This document shows positions 19,113-29,095 of a DNA stretch of 33,709 nucleotides, piece after piece. Under the pieces are notes generated by a model that had not been told where the DNA came from, did not search any database, and was given only the letters and a program-made list of their open reading frames with translations. Source of the DNA: Bacillota bacterium (GTDB lineage Bacteria > Bacillota_I > Bacilli_A > Erysipelotrichales > Erysipelotrichaceae); NCBI GenBank assembly GCA_021847325.1, contig JAJZTY010000006.1, forward strand, positions 1-33,709. The letters run 5' to 3'. A program made the position numbers and the translations under genes. The first letter of the stretch is position 1. The number at the start of each line of letters is the position of its first letter.

Positions 19113-19556
19113 CTAATCATTTGTTTTAGAATCACGCGATAATAGATCAATCTTCTCTTCCATCTCACATATTTTCTTATAAAGCTCTTCTATTATTATT
19201 TCTGCCTTTTGATCCACCAAGAAATCATTCTCAGATCTTAATCGATCTTTAGCCTCTTGTCGATTCTGTGACATCATGATAATAGGTGCTTGCAGTGCAG
19301 CGATACAACTTAGAACTAAGTTCAATAGTATAAATGGATATGGGTCAAATGGTTGTGATATGAGTACCCAAGAATTAAGCACAATCCAAAGTAATAATAA
19401 GCACATAAAACTAATAATAAACTTCCAACTGCCCGCAACTTCCGCAATCTTATCTGACACAACTTCCCCAAATGTTAATTGTTCATTATGTACAATATTT
19501 AAATTCTTTACTCTTCGTGTTTCGATTAATTTATCAATTGATTGATTGTGTTTCAT
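19113..19556 (-). CDS. DUF1003-family membrane protein
   Basis: DKIAEVAGSWKFIISFMCLLLLWIVLN...FDPYPFILLNLVLSCIAALQAPIIMMSQNRQEAKDRLRSENDFLVDQKAE. Confidence 0.88.
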   Translation of the reverse strand: MKHNQSIDKLIETRRVKNLNIVHNEQLTFGEVVSDKIAEVAGSWKFIISFMCLLLLWIVLNSWVLISQPFDPYPFILLNLVLSCIAALQAPIIMMSQNRQEAKDRLRSENDFLVDQKAEIIIEELYKKICEMEEKIDLLSRDSKTND

Positions 19557-19631
19557 AGTCTTTCCTCTTATAAGCATATTGTATGACAAATTATTATAAA
19601 AGGTTTAAATTTATTTTAAAGGAGAACTCTT

Positions 19632-20048
19632 ATGGCAAAACGATTATTTGTAAATCTACCCATCAAAGATGTCAATCGTACACGATTTTTCTTTGAATCC
19701 CTTGGGTTTGAATTCAATCCACAATTCTCTGATGAGAAAGCACTATGTTTAGTTTTAGGCGATAATTTTTATGCAATGTTGTTAATGGAAGAGTATTTTC
19801 AGACATTCACCCCAAAACCATTAAGTCTTGGAAAACAAACTACAGAAGTATTGGTTTCCCTTCAAGTCGATACAAAAGATGATGTACATAATATGGTTAA
19901 CAAAGCAGTTGAGTTAGGAGCACATGAATATGCCACTCCTACCGATCATGGTTTTATGTATCTCAGAGTATTTGAAGACCTTGATGGACATCAATGGGAA
20001 ATCTCTTGGATGGGTGAGTCTTATAATTGGGATGATTTAAAACAATAG
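19632..20048 (+). CDS. VOC/glyoxalase-family protein
   Basis: FVNLPIKDVNRTRFFFESLGFEFNPQFSDEKALCLVLGDN...FEDLDGHQWEISWM. Confidence 0.87.
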   Translation: MAKRLFVNLPIKDVNRTRFFFESLGFEFNPQFSDEKALCLVLGDNFYAMLLMEEYFQTFTPKPLSLGKQTTEVLVSLQVDTKDDVHNMVNKAVELGAHEYATPTDHGFMYLRVFEDLDGHQWEISWMGESYNWDDLKQ

Positions 20049-20082
20049 TTTAAAACAGATTAACATTATTATAAGAATTAAA

Positions 20083-20110
20083 AAAACCCAACTCCTGAGT
20101 GTTGGGTTTT
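20083..20110. terminator. Rho-independent terminator between convergent VOC and pilin genes
   Basis: AAAACCCAAC-N8-GTTGGGTTTT with A-run and T-run flanks (bidirectional). Confidence 0.9.
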
Positions 20111-20137
20111 TATATTATAATTTTGAGTTTACTAGGA

Positions 20138-20485
20138 TCAAGGAGCTGTTGGAGCTGTTGGAGCTGTTGGTTTAAATTCGTTAGATGCAGCGTAAGTATA
20201 TCCTGTTCCACCATTAGCAACAGTAAATGTACATGTAAATGTATCCAAATCACCAGCTGTCCCTAATGAACATCCAGTTAAATACACTGGAGTTTGTCCA
20301 GTCGCAAATGCTAACGAAACTTCAGAAAAGTTAGTTCTAGCATTTGCTTGTTCTTTAGAGATATTTGCTTGTTTAATATAATTAGTCAATGAAGGAATCA
20401 AAATAGCAGCTAAGATAGCCAAAATAGCAATAACAACGATTAATTCAATAAGAGTAAACCCTTTTTTAGTGAGAATTTTTTTCAT
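20138..20485 (-). CDS. pilA: Type IV major prepilin (PilA-like)
   Basis: MKKILTKKGFTLIELIVVIAILAILAAILIPSL class III prepilin signal; strong AAAGGAGGGG SD; start 20485. Confidence 0.93.
   Translation of the reverse strand: MKKILTKKGFTLIELIVVIAILAILAAILIPSLTNYIKQANISKEQANARTNFSEVSLAFATGQTPVYLTGCSLGTAGDLDTFTCTFTVANGGTGYTYAASNEFKPTAPTAPTAP
20142..20170. repeat. 9-bp tandem repeat (GGAGCTGTT)x3 encoding a (P-T-A)n pilin C-terminus
   Basis: Direct reading of ggagctgttggagctgttggagctgttgg immediately before the pilin stop. Confidence 0.95.
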
Positions 20486-20575
20486 TAATATTCCCCTCCT
20501 TTTGTTAAATAAATTAAACACCAATTAATAATAATAGTCAATAAACAATTCGATAATAATACATATTATTATTTC

Positions 20576-21631
20576 TTATGGTCTACCAAGATAGCGTTTT
20601 AGTAACTCAGGATTACTGGTTATCTCACTAGCCACTTCAAAAGAGATAATATGATCCGAAACAAGTTTAGCTAAATTGCCATCGAGGGTTTGCATACCGA
20701 CTCTTAAACCTGTTTGAATTGCCGTGTTAATCTGTACAATCTTATTTTCACGAATTAAGTTACCAATAGCGTCTGTCATTAACATAATTTCGTGAACTGC
20801 TGTACGTCCAGAAAAATCCGCTTTAGGGAGTAATGCTTGAGAAATAACAGCCTTTAATACTCCTGCGAGTTGTGTACGTACTTGTGATTGTTGGTGTGGT
20901 GGAAATGCATCTATAATACGGTCGATAGTACTAGCAGCTCCTGTAGTATGGAGTGTTGAAAGTACTAAGTGACCTGTTTCAGCGGCAGTTAGTGCTAAAC
21001 TAATGGTTTCATAGTCTCGCATTTCTCCTACCAGTATAACATCTGGATCCTCACGAAGTGCTGATCTTAATCCGGATTGGAAATCGTGCGCATCTTTATG
21101 AATTTCACGTTGATTTACCATACTCTTCTTGGATTGATGAATGTACTCTATTGGATCTTCTAATGTTAGAATATGATGTTTCTTACTGTCATTGATATAA
21201 TCTATCATAGCAGCAAGTGTGGTCGATTTACCACTTCCAGTAGGACCTGTTACGAGGACTAATCCACGAGGCTGCATCGCAATATCTTTTAATATTGGCG
21301 GCAATTTTAATTCATCAATCGTAGGAATATGATTGTTTAATAGACGCATCGCGATTGCAGGTACACCTTGTTGACGATAGATATTTAGACGATATCTGTG
21401 TCCTGCATCATCTGTATAGGCTGAGTCAACATCCATTCCCTTTTCATACATCTCAAGTTGTTCAGGAGAGATAATACTTTGAATAATATCATATACCTGA
21501 CCATTTTCTAATACGGGCAAATCTAAACTAACCAGTTCTCCTATATGTCGAACAATTGGTCTTCGATTTGCGACTAAATGAATATCTGAACATTCATTTT
21601 TACGTGCATACTGCAATATTGTGAGTAACAT
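20576..21631 (-). CDS. pilT: Twitching motility ATPase PilT
   Basis: GPTGSGKSTTLAAMIDYIN, LTLEDPIEYIH, REDPDVILVGEMRDYETI. Confidence 0.94.
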   Translation of the reverse strand: MLLTILQYARKNECSDIHLVANRRPIVRHIGELVSLDLPVLENGQVYDIIQSIISPEQLEMYEKGMDVDSAYTDDAGHRYRLNIYRQQGVPAIAMRLLNNHIPTIDELKLPPILKDIAMQPRGLVLVTGPTGSGKSTTLAAMIDYINDSKKHHILTLEDPIEYIHQSKKSMVNQREIHKDAHDFQSGLRSALREDPDVILVGEMRDYETISLALTAAETGHLVLSTLHTTGAASTIDRIIDAFPPHQQSQVRTQLAGVLKAVISQALLPKADFSGRTAVHEIMLMTDAIGNLIRENKIVQINTAIQTGLRVGMQTLDGNLAKLVSDHIISFEVASEITSNPELLKRYLGRP

Positions 21632-21640
21632 AAGCCCCCC

Positions 21641-23326
21641 TTAATCTACTGAATAAAGAATTCGGATGCCTTCTTCAACAGTAGTCACTCCTGATGTGAT
21701 TAAATCTAAAACTTCTTCTCTTAACATACGCATTTTCTTTTCTTGTGCGTAATGTTTCAAATCATCCATATTTGCTTTATCTGCAATAAGCTCTTGTAAT
21801 TTTGAATCAATTAGAATAATTTCAAAAACTGCGGTTCTTCCTTGATAACCGGTTTGATTACATTCTGTACATCCATTTCCTTTATAGGCTGATTTCAAAT
21901 GAGTTTGTAATAGTAAATTGTCTGATAATTCAACTTCATGTTCTTTCTTACAGTTAGGACATACTTTCTTTACTAAACGTTGAGAAATTACACATTTTAC
22001 GGAAGATGCGACAAGGAAAGGTTCAACCCCCATATCGACAAGTCTTACTACAGTTGATAATGCGTCGTTGGTATGGATTGTGGATAAGACAAAGTGTCCT
22101 GTAATAGCAGCTCTAATAGCGATTTCAGCTGTTTCTCCATCTCGAATTTCCCCGATCATAATCGTATCTGGGTCTTGACGTAAGATTGATCTTAATCCAT
22201 TCGCAAATGTTAAGCCAGCGCGTGGGTTGACTTGTACTTGAGTAATTCCATTGAATTTACGTTCAATTGGATCTTCAATTGTTACAATTGCTTTTTTAAC
22301 ATCGGCTAACTGAGCTAACATTGAATAAAGGGTGGTAGTCTTACCACTTCCTGTCGGTCCAGTAACTAATAAAATACCATGAGGTAATCTTAATGCTTTA
22401 CGAATAATTTCCTGGGTATATTCTGATAAACCTAAACTCGATAAGTTATAGTCAATATTTCTATCTGCACCTAATAAACGTAAAACAATTTTCTCGCCAT
22501 AAGGTGTAGGAAGAGATGATACACGAATATCAAATGTAAAGAATTCACTTTTAAATTGGAAACTTCCATCTTGAGGAATACGTTTCTCTGCTATATTCAT
22601 ACCACTCACGATTTTGATACGTGTAATAATTAATTGGTGAACATCAGCACTGAATTCATTGTGTAATTGTAAATCTCCATCAATACGATAGCGAACACGT
22701 GTCATATTTTCTTCAGGTTCGATATGGATATCTGAAGCATTTTGTTGGAATGCATCAAATATTAAGTTATTAACAAGTTTGACGACTGGTGCAGAATCAA
22801 CGCGTTCTGCCATACTTTCATCATCGCTTGTATCACCACCAAGAACAGAAGTAACACCATACTCGTCTTTAATGTCATTAATGATTTCATCAGCTGAACG
22901 TCTTGAATAAACACGGTTAATTGCTTTTTCTATTTCACTAGTAGCGGAAACTACTGTTTTGATTTCATAGCCTGTGATAATATTTAAATCTTCTAAACAA
23001 GTAAAATCTAAAGGATCATTTGTCGCAATTGTAATAACACCATTCCTTAAGTTCATAGGAACAATATTATATTTACGAGCTAATTGTTCAGAAATAAGTT
23101 TTACGACATCTAATTCGACCGAAAAAAGTGGAGTATCAACATACTCAACTGATAAACGTTTGGCTAAAGCTTTTAGAATATCACGTTCATTTGCATATCC
23201 CATTTCAGAAATAACAACACCTAGACGTTTTTTAACGATTCTTTGACGATCTAGAGCATTGTTAAGTTGATCTGGCGTAATAATCTTTTCATCTACTAAT
23301 ACTTGTCCTAAACGTACAGCTCTCAT
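21641..23326 (-). CDS. pilB: Type IV pilus assembly ATPase PilB with N-terminal MshEN domain
   Basis: GPTGSGKTTTLYSML, RQDPDTIMIGEIRDGETA, CPNCK/CTEC zinc motif; N-terminal RLGQVLVDEKIITPDQLNNALDRQ. Confidence 0.95.
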   Translation of the reverse strand: MRAVRLGQVLVDEKIITPDQLNNALDRQRIVKKRLGVVISEMGYANERDILKALAKRLSVEYVDTPLFSVELDVVKLISEQLARKYNIVPMNLRNGVITIATNDPLDFTCLEDLNIITGYEIKTVVSATSEIEKAINRVYSRRSADEIINDIKDEYGVTSVLGGDTSDDESMAERVDSAPVVKLVNNLIFDAFQQNASDIHIEPEENMTRVRYRIDGDLQLHNEFSADVHQLIITRIKIVSGMNIAEKRIPQDGSFQFKSEFFTFDIRVSSLPTPYGEKIVLRLLGADRNIDYNLSSLGLSEYTQEIIRKALRLPHGILLVTGPTGSGKTTTLYSMLAQLADVKKAIVTIEDPIERKFNGITQVQVNPRAGLTFANGLRSILRQDPDTIMIGEIRDGETAEIAIRAAITGHFVLSTIHTNDALSTVVRLVDMGVEPFLVASSVKCVISQRLVKKVCPNCKKEHEVELSDNLLLQTHLKSAYKGNGCTECNQTGYQGRTAVFEIILIDSKLQELIADKANMDDLKHYAQEKKMRMLREEVLDLITSGVTTVEEGIRILYSVD

Positions 23327-23391
23327 TAAATTTCCTCCACATATGTTATGAACACTTAAAATCTGTATAATATAAATAAAGAGGATTTCAT

Positions 23392-24141
23392 ATGCAATTA
23401 CCTTACTTTATTCTAGTCTTTGTTTACGGAGCGATATTCGGTTCTTTTTTTAATGTTGTTATCTTAAGATTACCAAAAAACGAATCATTAATCCATCAAT
23501 CTTCTCATTGTCCAAACTGTATGACACCTATTAAAGCATATGATTTAATACCAATCATCAGTTATATTTTCTTAGGTGGTAAATGTAGAAGTTGTAAACA
23601 TAAGATTTCAATTCGATATCCTTTGATTGAACTTTTAACTGCAATTACCTTAACATTTGTATTCTATCGATTTGGATTTAGCTATGAAAGCTTAATAGGA
23701 TTTATACTTACTTCAGTCTTAATCATAGTAGCCATGATTGATATTGATACGATGGAAATCTATGATCGATTCCAAATAATATTATTAGCAATTGCATTAC
23801 TTAATCTGTTTATTTCACCTTTACCAATCCTTGATCATTTTATAGGATTCTTTATCATAAGCATACCATTCTATATCATTGCCTATTTAACAGGTGGTAT
23901 TGGTGGTGGTGATATAAAACTCATCGCTATCGCTGGTTTATTACTTGGATATCAAGCAACATTAGTCGCATTTTTTATCGCAAGTATACTTGGTGGTTGT
24001 ATGGCAATATACCTTCTTTTAACTAAACAGAAGGACCGTAAGTCATTGATTGCTTTTGGTCCTTATCTCTGTATTGGAATCTATATTGCCTACTTATACG
24101 GAAACCAAATATTCATATGGTATTTAAACTTTTTTAGTTAA
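23392..24141 (+). CDS. pilD: Prepilin peptidase PilD
   Basis: GAIFGSFFNVVILRLP, CPNCM...CRSCK, GGGDIKL (A24 peptidase Asp motifs). Confidence 0.94.
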   Translation: MQLPYFILVFVYGAIFGSFFNVVILRLPKNESLIHQSSHCPNCMTPIKAYDLIPIISYIFLGGKCRSCKHKISIRYPLIELLTAITLTFVFYRFGFSYESLIGFILTSVLIIVAMIDIDTMEIYDRFQIILLAIALLNLFISPLPILDHFIGFFIISIPFYIIAYLTGGIGGGDIKLIAIAGLLLGYQATLVAFFIASILGGCMAIYLLLTKQKDRKSLIAFGPYLCIGIYIAYLYGNQIFIWYLNFFS

Positions 24142-24142
24142 A

Positions 24143-24877
24143 CTATTTGCCACCTTCTGGGTGTGGATCTTCATTCGCATCTCCCTTACCTGTACCACCA
24201 GCCGTAATATCTGATGTATAATCTCTAATTATTTCACTGGGAAGTAATTGTTCTATGGTATAAAGTTCAAACGTAAATGTAGCTAATGCATCTTCAAAAT
24301 TGTAATGTGATTCAGTAATAAAGATTGAAGTATCCCAATTTCTTACTTCATCTAAGAAATATACATAACGAGCATACGTTGTATTAACATTATACGTATG
24401 TTTTGATAATAAAACTAACGATTCACTTTCTGGAACAATATACTCTTCTTTAGCTATTGAGTTAAACTTTTCAACTAGCTCACGAATTGTATAGTAAACT
24501 ACTGTGGGTTGAGTTTCTAAAGAAATTGGAGTTGTAAGTTCAACATCTGTGAAGTTTGTTTCAAGAACTTTCATGTTGTACTTAGTCGTTAATGGGAGAA
24601 CCCAACGTTCAAATTGTGCTTCATTGATAGGTGACTCAAATGTATGCAATAAATCTGAAACTTCAATTAGTCTTGTATCTAATTGTTTTTTTAGATTTGC
24701 TTCATTAGGAATCGATGTATCAATAATTAATTTTTGATTATTAAGATCTTCTAAAACTAATTTGTTCGCATTAACTTCATTCATAAGAGGAAGAACAATA
24801 AATGCAATCATCATTCCAACAATACCAACTAAAGCAAGAATGAATAATAAGAAGGCTTCACGTTTTGAAACTCGCAT
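24143..24877 (-). CDS. pilO: PilO-like type IV pilus inner-membrane alignment protein
   Basis: Single N-terminal TM helix followed by coiled-coil and alpha/beta domain; position after PilM and PilN. Confidence 0.7.
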   Translation of the reverse strand: MRVSKREAFLLFILALVGIVGMMIAFIVLPLMNEVNANKLVLEDLNNQKLIIDTSIPNEANLKKQLDTRLIEVSDLLHTFESPINEAQFERWVLPLTTKYNMKVLETNFTDVELTTPISLETQPTVVYYTIRELVEKFNSIAKEEYIVPESESLVLLSKHTYNVNTTYARYVYFLDEVRNWDTSIFITESHYNFEDALATFTFELYTIEQLLPSEIIRDYTSDITAGGTGKGDANEDPHPEGGK

Positions 24878-24878
24878 A

Positions 24879-25457
24879 TTAATTGCCCCCCTTTAATAAA
24901 CAGACAATTGTTCCTGTATACAATTTAAGTTCGTCATCATAGATATAGCCATTATATGAAACATCTGCAAAACTATAGGTGCGTTGAAGTTTAAGAACGT
25001 AGTTAGACACATCTGAAACATTCTTTGCTGTATACTCAAGGCTTACTTGATTTGCTTTATAATCAATGTCAGTAAATTTAATAGTATTGGGGCGTTCGTA
25101 ATAAATTACATCTAAAACTTTAGAATCAAAATGTGGTTTATAATCAATAACATCTTTTAATGTTAAGGCTTCTTTTTCAATATCATCTAGTAATTTTATA
25201 TTTTCATTAATCTTAGACAGTTCAGCCATCTTATTAACAACATTAGGGCTGTTTATGTAATCTTCTACACTCTTAATCTCATCTTTTATTGACATGTTAT
25301 CAAGTGCAAGTTTTACTGCGAATGCACCAACAATTAAGGCAGATGCAATGATAATAACAACATACATTCTAATTGGACTAATTTTATTGGCTTTTCTTTG
25401 TTGCTCAGCTTTATAAGTGAGCAATAAGTTCATATCTTGTTTTTTCATTTCCATCAC
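24879..25457 (-). CDS. pilN: PilN-like protein
   Basis: Short cytoplasmic N-terminus (MNLLTYKAEQQRKANKISPIR; cf. PilN NLLP-type start) then a single TM helix; synteny. Confidence 0.7.
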   Translation of the reverse strand: MMEMKKQDMNLLLTYKAEQQRKANKISPIRMYVVIIIASALIVGAFAVKLALDNMSIKDEIKSVEDYINSPNVVNKMAELSKINENIKLLDDIEKEALTLKDVIDYKPHFDSKVLDVIYYERPNTIKFTDIDYKANQVSLEYTAKNVSDVSNYVLKLQRTYSFADVSYNGYIYDDELKLYTGTIVCLLKGGN

Positions 25458-26350
25458 TTCCTTAATAATGTGCCGATGGCATTCACATAACGATTCTCAT
25501 ACTTCATTCCATTCACAAAATAAGGTTTTTTAAGTATCTCACACTCAATCAAGAGATTTTCACTGACTTGTTTTTGTAAATCTTCAAGTAATTCATCGAT
25601 ACCACATAAAACAACCCTTTTGGAATCAGTACCTAATTTACGAGTGTAAGAAAATTGGACCATTTTATTAATATTATCTACGATTGTGCTTATCATTTCT
25701 TCATTTGAATTATCTTTAAATGAAATTAGTTTATTATTTCTTGATAAAGCATACTGTCCATTTTCATATAAGTATAATTTTAAATGACCATTTCCAACAT
25801 CCGCAATTATTAGTTGATCAGATTCTTGTACTAATTTATTGTCCTGAACTAGCTTCAAGATTGAGTTAGTAGCCGAATCAATTACTTGTAATTGTAAATG
25901 ACAGCGTTTAGCGACTTCAAGAATACTCTCTATTGCAGACTTTAACATCGCGACTCCAAGTACACGATAATACATCGACCCATCGCTTTCAACTTCATTT
26001 AAATAAACATAATCCATAATATAGTCAGGTGTTAAATTTAGTGCACTCATCATTTCTGTGCGCACTAATAGAGGGATCTTTCGATCCTCTACACGAGGTA
26101 AATTTAATTCACGATAAATAACAGATCCATTATTAATACAAACAAAAGCTTTTTTATCGCGAATGTTTTGTTCTCTCATGTGTTGTAAAAGAAGAGATGA
26201 GAAACCTTCAGGATTATTTATACCTGTTTCTGTTACCCATTCTTCAGGAAAACTATAGTAATGAGTTTTTTGAATTGTAACACTTGTTTTGGTAGCTCGC
26301 GCTTCTACCAAATAAACAAAACCATTGCGAATTTCAATTGATAATGCCAT
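25454..26350 (-). CDS. pilM: PilM-like actin-fold pilus assembly protein
   Basis: MALSIEIRNGFVYLVEA..., ADVGNGHLKLYLYENG phosphate-loop-like motif; synteny. Confidence 0.82.
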   Translation of the reverse strand: MALSIEIRNGFVYLVEARATKTSVTIQKTHYYSFPEEWVTETGINNPEGFSSLLLQHMREQNIRDKKAFVCINNGSVIYRELNLPRVEDRKIPLLVRTEMMSALNLTPDYIMDYVYLNEVESDGSMYYRVLGVAMLKSAIESILEVAKRCHLQLQVIDSATNSILKLVQDNKLVQESDQLIIADVGNGHLKLYLYENGQYALSRNNKLISFKDNSNEEMISTIVDNINKMVQFSYTRKLGTDSKRVVLCGIDELLEDLQKQVSENLLIECEILKKPYFVNGMKYENRYVNAIGTLLRK

Positions 26351-26367
26351 TTAAATTCCCCCTTCCA

Positions 26368-27558
26368 TTACTTACCAATGGACTCGTACATCGTAAATAT
26401 AGGCTGAATAATTGAGACAACGATAAAACCTATAATAATACCAAGAATAATTAACATGATTGGTTCAAACATAGCGATCATTCTTTGTAATGCTGCATCA
26501 GCTTCATCATCAAAGTAATCTGCAGTACTATTTAAAATATCTCCCAATGACCCTGACTCTTCACCGATATAAATCATGGATGATAACATTGGATCAAACG
26601 CACCTGTTGCAGAAATAGCTTTCGAAATAAACTCCCCTTTACTTACTTCTGTAATAACATCTATAAAAGCATCTTCTAAATAAGTATTATTTAATACTCT
26701 TGAAGTTGTTTCTAACATCTCAATCGTCTGAACACCACTTGCATAAAGTGAAGCTAATGCTCTTGCACATCTTGCTGAATATATTGTTTGATTAAGTTTA
26801 CCAAAAATAGGTAGAAGTAATTTAAGCTTGTCAAACTCAACTCTCACTGATCTTATGTTTAATAATAATCTTAATCCAACAATTGTAATTAGTATAACTC
26901 CAATGATTGTTAACCAATTTCCTGTTACAAAATTACTAAATCCAAGAATTATTTCAGTAGTCCATGGCAAATTTTCTGCAGGAAACATTCCAGTAATAGT
27001 TGGAAGTACAAAAGTAACTAGCATAAGGATTACAGCAACTGAAACAATACCTAATATTGCTGGATATATACTTGCAGATCGAACTTTATTGGTTAATTTT
27101 TGCTCTTTCTCATAATGCACAGACATCCTTCCTAAGCTTTTGTCTAAAGTCCCGCCAAGCTCACCAGCCATAACCATATTAGTTAATAGCTCTGGAAAAG
27201 CTCCTTTTTGAAGTTGCATAGCCTTTGATAACGAATTACCTTTTTGAACTTCTTCGTAAATATTTCTAAATATTTGTCGTGCTTTTCTATTAACTGCTCT
27301 AGACTGAAGCATATCTAAAGCTTGTACGATAGGAATACCTGAACCAACCATTGTACCTAATTGACGGCAGAAAACTACAATACTCTTAATATTCAGTTTA
27401 GAAATTGATTCTGAAGATGATATGCCTTCTTTAAATTCTAATAAATACAAAGATTTGCTTTTAATAATCTGTGCTAGTTCTTGTGCATCTTCAGCAGCAA
27501 TAATATCTTCAATTGTTTTCCCAGTATTATCTACCGCCGTTACATGATAACTCTTCAT
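26368..27558 (-). CDS. pilC: Type IV pilus inner-membrane platform protein PilC
   Basis: FCRQLGTMVGSGIPIVQALDML, MVMAGELGGTLDKSL, MIYIGEESGSLGDIL, the T2SSF family. Confidence 0.95.
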   Translation of the reverse strand: MKSYHVTAVDNTGKTIEDIIAAEDAQELAQIIKSKSLYLLEFKEGISSSESISKLNIKSIVVFCRQLGTMVGSGIPIVQALDMLQSRAVNRKARQIFRNIYEEVQKGNSLSKAMQLQKGAFPELLTNMVMAGELGGTLDKSLGRMSVHYEKEQKLTNKVRSASIYPAILGIVSVAVILMLVTFVLPTITGMFPAENLPWTTEIILGFSNFVTGNWLTIIGVILITIVGLRLLLNIRSVRVEFDKLKLLLPIFGKLNQTIYSARCARALASLYASGVQTIEMLETTSRVLNNTYLEDAFIDVITEVSKGEFISKAISATGAFDPMLSSMIYIGEESGSLGDILNSTADYFDDEADAALQRMIAMFEPIMLIILGIIIGFIVVSIIQPIFTMYESIGK

Positions 27559-27567
27559 AATACCCCC

Positions 27568-29094
27568 TTAAACTTCTTTAAAGTTAGTGAATTTAAAAGT
27601 AATCCCTACAGGTACTGGTGCACCTCCAATAAATAATGGAAGTGTTAATTCTGGAGGTAAAGGCCCAAGATACTGCATATATTTTAATGTCGCCCCTGAA
27701 GCAAAATCTACTGAATTTGATATGATAGATCCATTGATAACACCATTAGAGGATAAGCTAACATTCGCATAAGGTGCATATACCCACATAGGCCCAGTAA
27801 TATTACTTGTCGATGTAATCGTAAAACTCTTTCCTAAAGAGGCTATAAATCCCTTAAAATCAAAATTCCCAAAAGACAAATTAACATAGTCCATCATTAA
27901 ACTACCTACAAATATATTTGAATTTCCTATAGAGAATGTTGGATACTCACTAGAAGTAAATCCTGTCCCTCTTTTAATTATCAATTGAAATTTAGAAATA
28001 TCTTCTGGATTTGTCGAAGTTAATAAACTTTGATTTATATTAGCATTCCATGTGAATTGATAAGAACTATTCGCATTAACATAATTAGTTTTATTTATAA
28101 TTATATGCATTTTTAGTTTTCCATTGCCAATTACATTTATTGCACCTACGCCAAGATTGGTATTACTTGCGACAGACACATTACTTACAAATAAGTTGTA
28201 AACAGTATTTGATGTACCTGAAGTACCTAAATCGAATGTCACACTTGAGTTTGGCAAATTATCAATGTAATAACCTTGCTGTCCTGAAGTTAAAGCTGGA
28301 AAAGTATATTTTGATGCCGTTGGTGTAATCTTCACTAACACATTTTTTGTAACTCCATCTACAACGACAGTATCTGTTGATTTATAAAAAGTTGGTAAAC
28401 TGAAATCATGAAAAATTATTGTTTCATCAGCATCATATACAGCTTTTGCTCCACCACAATTTCCACCAACACTTACTGTACTTCCAGATGGAAGAGGCAT
28501 AGGATAAAATATTTCACTTATATTTGTTGAACTACTACCATTACAAGTAATCGCAATATCACTTCCAGCGGGGCTAAGTAGACTTGCAATTGGGCCAACA
28601 ATTGTACCATTCTTTGAATCTATATTCCCTTTTGCGATAATAGCTTTAGCTTTATTTTCTAAAATTGGATCAAAACTAAAAGTACCTTCAAGCGTTCGTG
28701 TAATACCATTAACAGTTCCTGATGATCTTAAAATATATGTATTTGATGTTCCAACCGAAGCTTGAATCAAATACGATCCTTGAACTAATACTCCTGTATC
28801 TCCATTAAGATCATCTGTAATAAAGTCGTCTAATAATTCCATTTTTGTAGTATATTGACCCATAGGTATTGAGCTATATCCATTTGTAACAAGATAACTT
28901 CTCAATTTTTCAACTGACACATTCAATCCTGACTCCGCGACATAATAAGCTGATGTATGTTCTTTTGATACAACTGCATTTTTTTGGTTAGTAACAGACG
29001 CAAACATAACCCCTGCTAGTAAAATTACTAGGACAAGGAAAATTAAAACAACTGTTACTAATGCAACACCTTTATTATTTTTGAATGGTTTCAT
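27568..29094 (-). CDS. Large PilX-like pilus-associated protein
   Basis: N-terminus MKPFKNNKGVALVTVVLIFLVLVILLAGVMFASVTNQ...AYYVAESGLN (PilX_N-like), beta-rich C-terminal region (GPMWVYAPYANVSLSSNGVINGSIISNSVDF). Confidence 0.8.
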   Translation of the reverse strand: MKPFKNNKGVALVTVVLIFLVLVILLAGVMFASVTNQKNAVVSKEHTSAYYVAESGLNVSVEKLRSYLVTNGYSSIPMGQYTTKMELLDDFITDDLNGDTGVLVQGSYLIQASVGTSNTYILRSSGTVNGITRTLEGTFSFDPILENKAKAIIAKGNIDSKNGTIVGPIASLLSPAGSDIAITCNGSSSTNISEIFYPMPLPSGSTVSVGGNCGGAKAVYDADETIIFHDFSLPTFYKSTDTVVVDGVTKNVLVKITPTASKYTFPALTSGQQGYYIDNLPNSSVTFDLGTSGTSNTVYNLFVSNVSVASNTNLGVGAINVIGNGKLKMHIIINKTNYVNANSSYQFTWNANINQSLLTSTNPEDISKFQLIIKRGTGFTSSEYPTFSIGNSNIFVGSLMMDYVNLSFGNFDFKGFIASLGKSFTITSTSNITGPMWVYAPYANVSLSSNGVINGSIISNSVDFASGATLKYMQYLGPLPPELTLPLFIGGAPVPVGITFKFTNFKEV

Positions 29095-29095
29095 T

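Noticed and set aside
20502-20520. Rex-like sequence TTGTTAA-ATAAA-TTAAACA just upstream of the pilA SD
   Set aside because: Spacer is 5 instead of 4 and the right half-site is TTAAACA, so it is not a proper Rex palindrome; in such AT-rich DNA it is likely chance. Worth including only in a genome-wide Rex scan.
24121-24150. Possible terminator between pilD and pilO
   Set aside because: Only TAGTT-A-AACTA without a usable loop and without GC content; not a credible terminator.
26828-27115. 95-aa plus-strand ORF inside pilC (likewise 22974..23246 in pilB, 24549..24737 in pilO, 28140..28328 in the pilX-like gene)
   Set aside because: Antisense shadow ORFs of strongly supported pilus genes.
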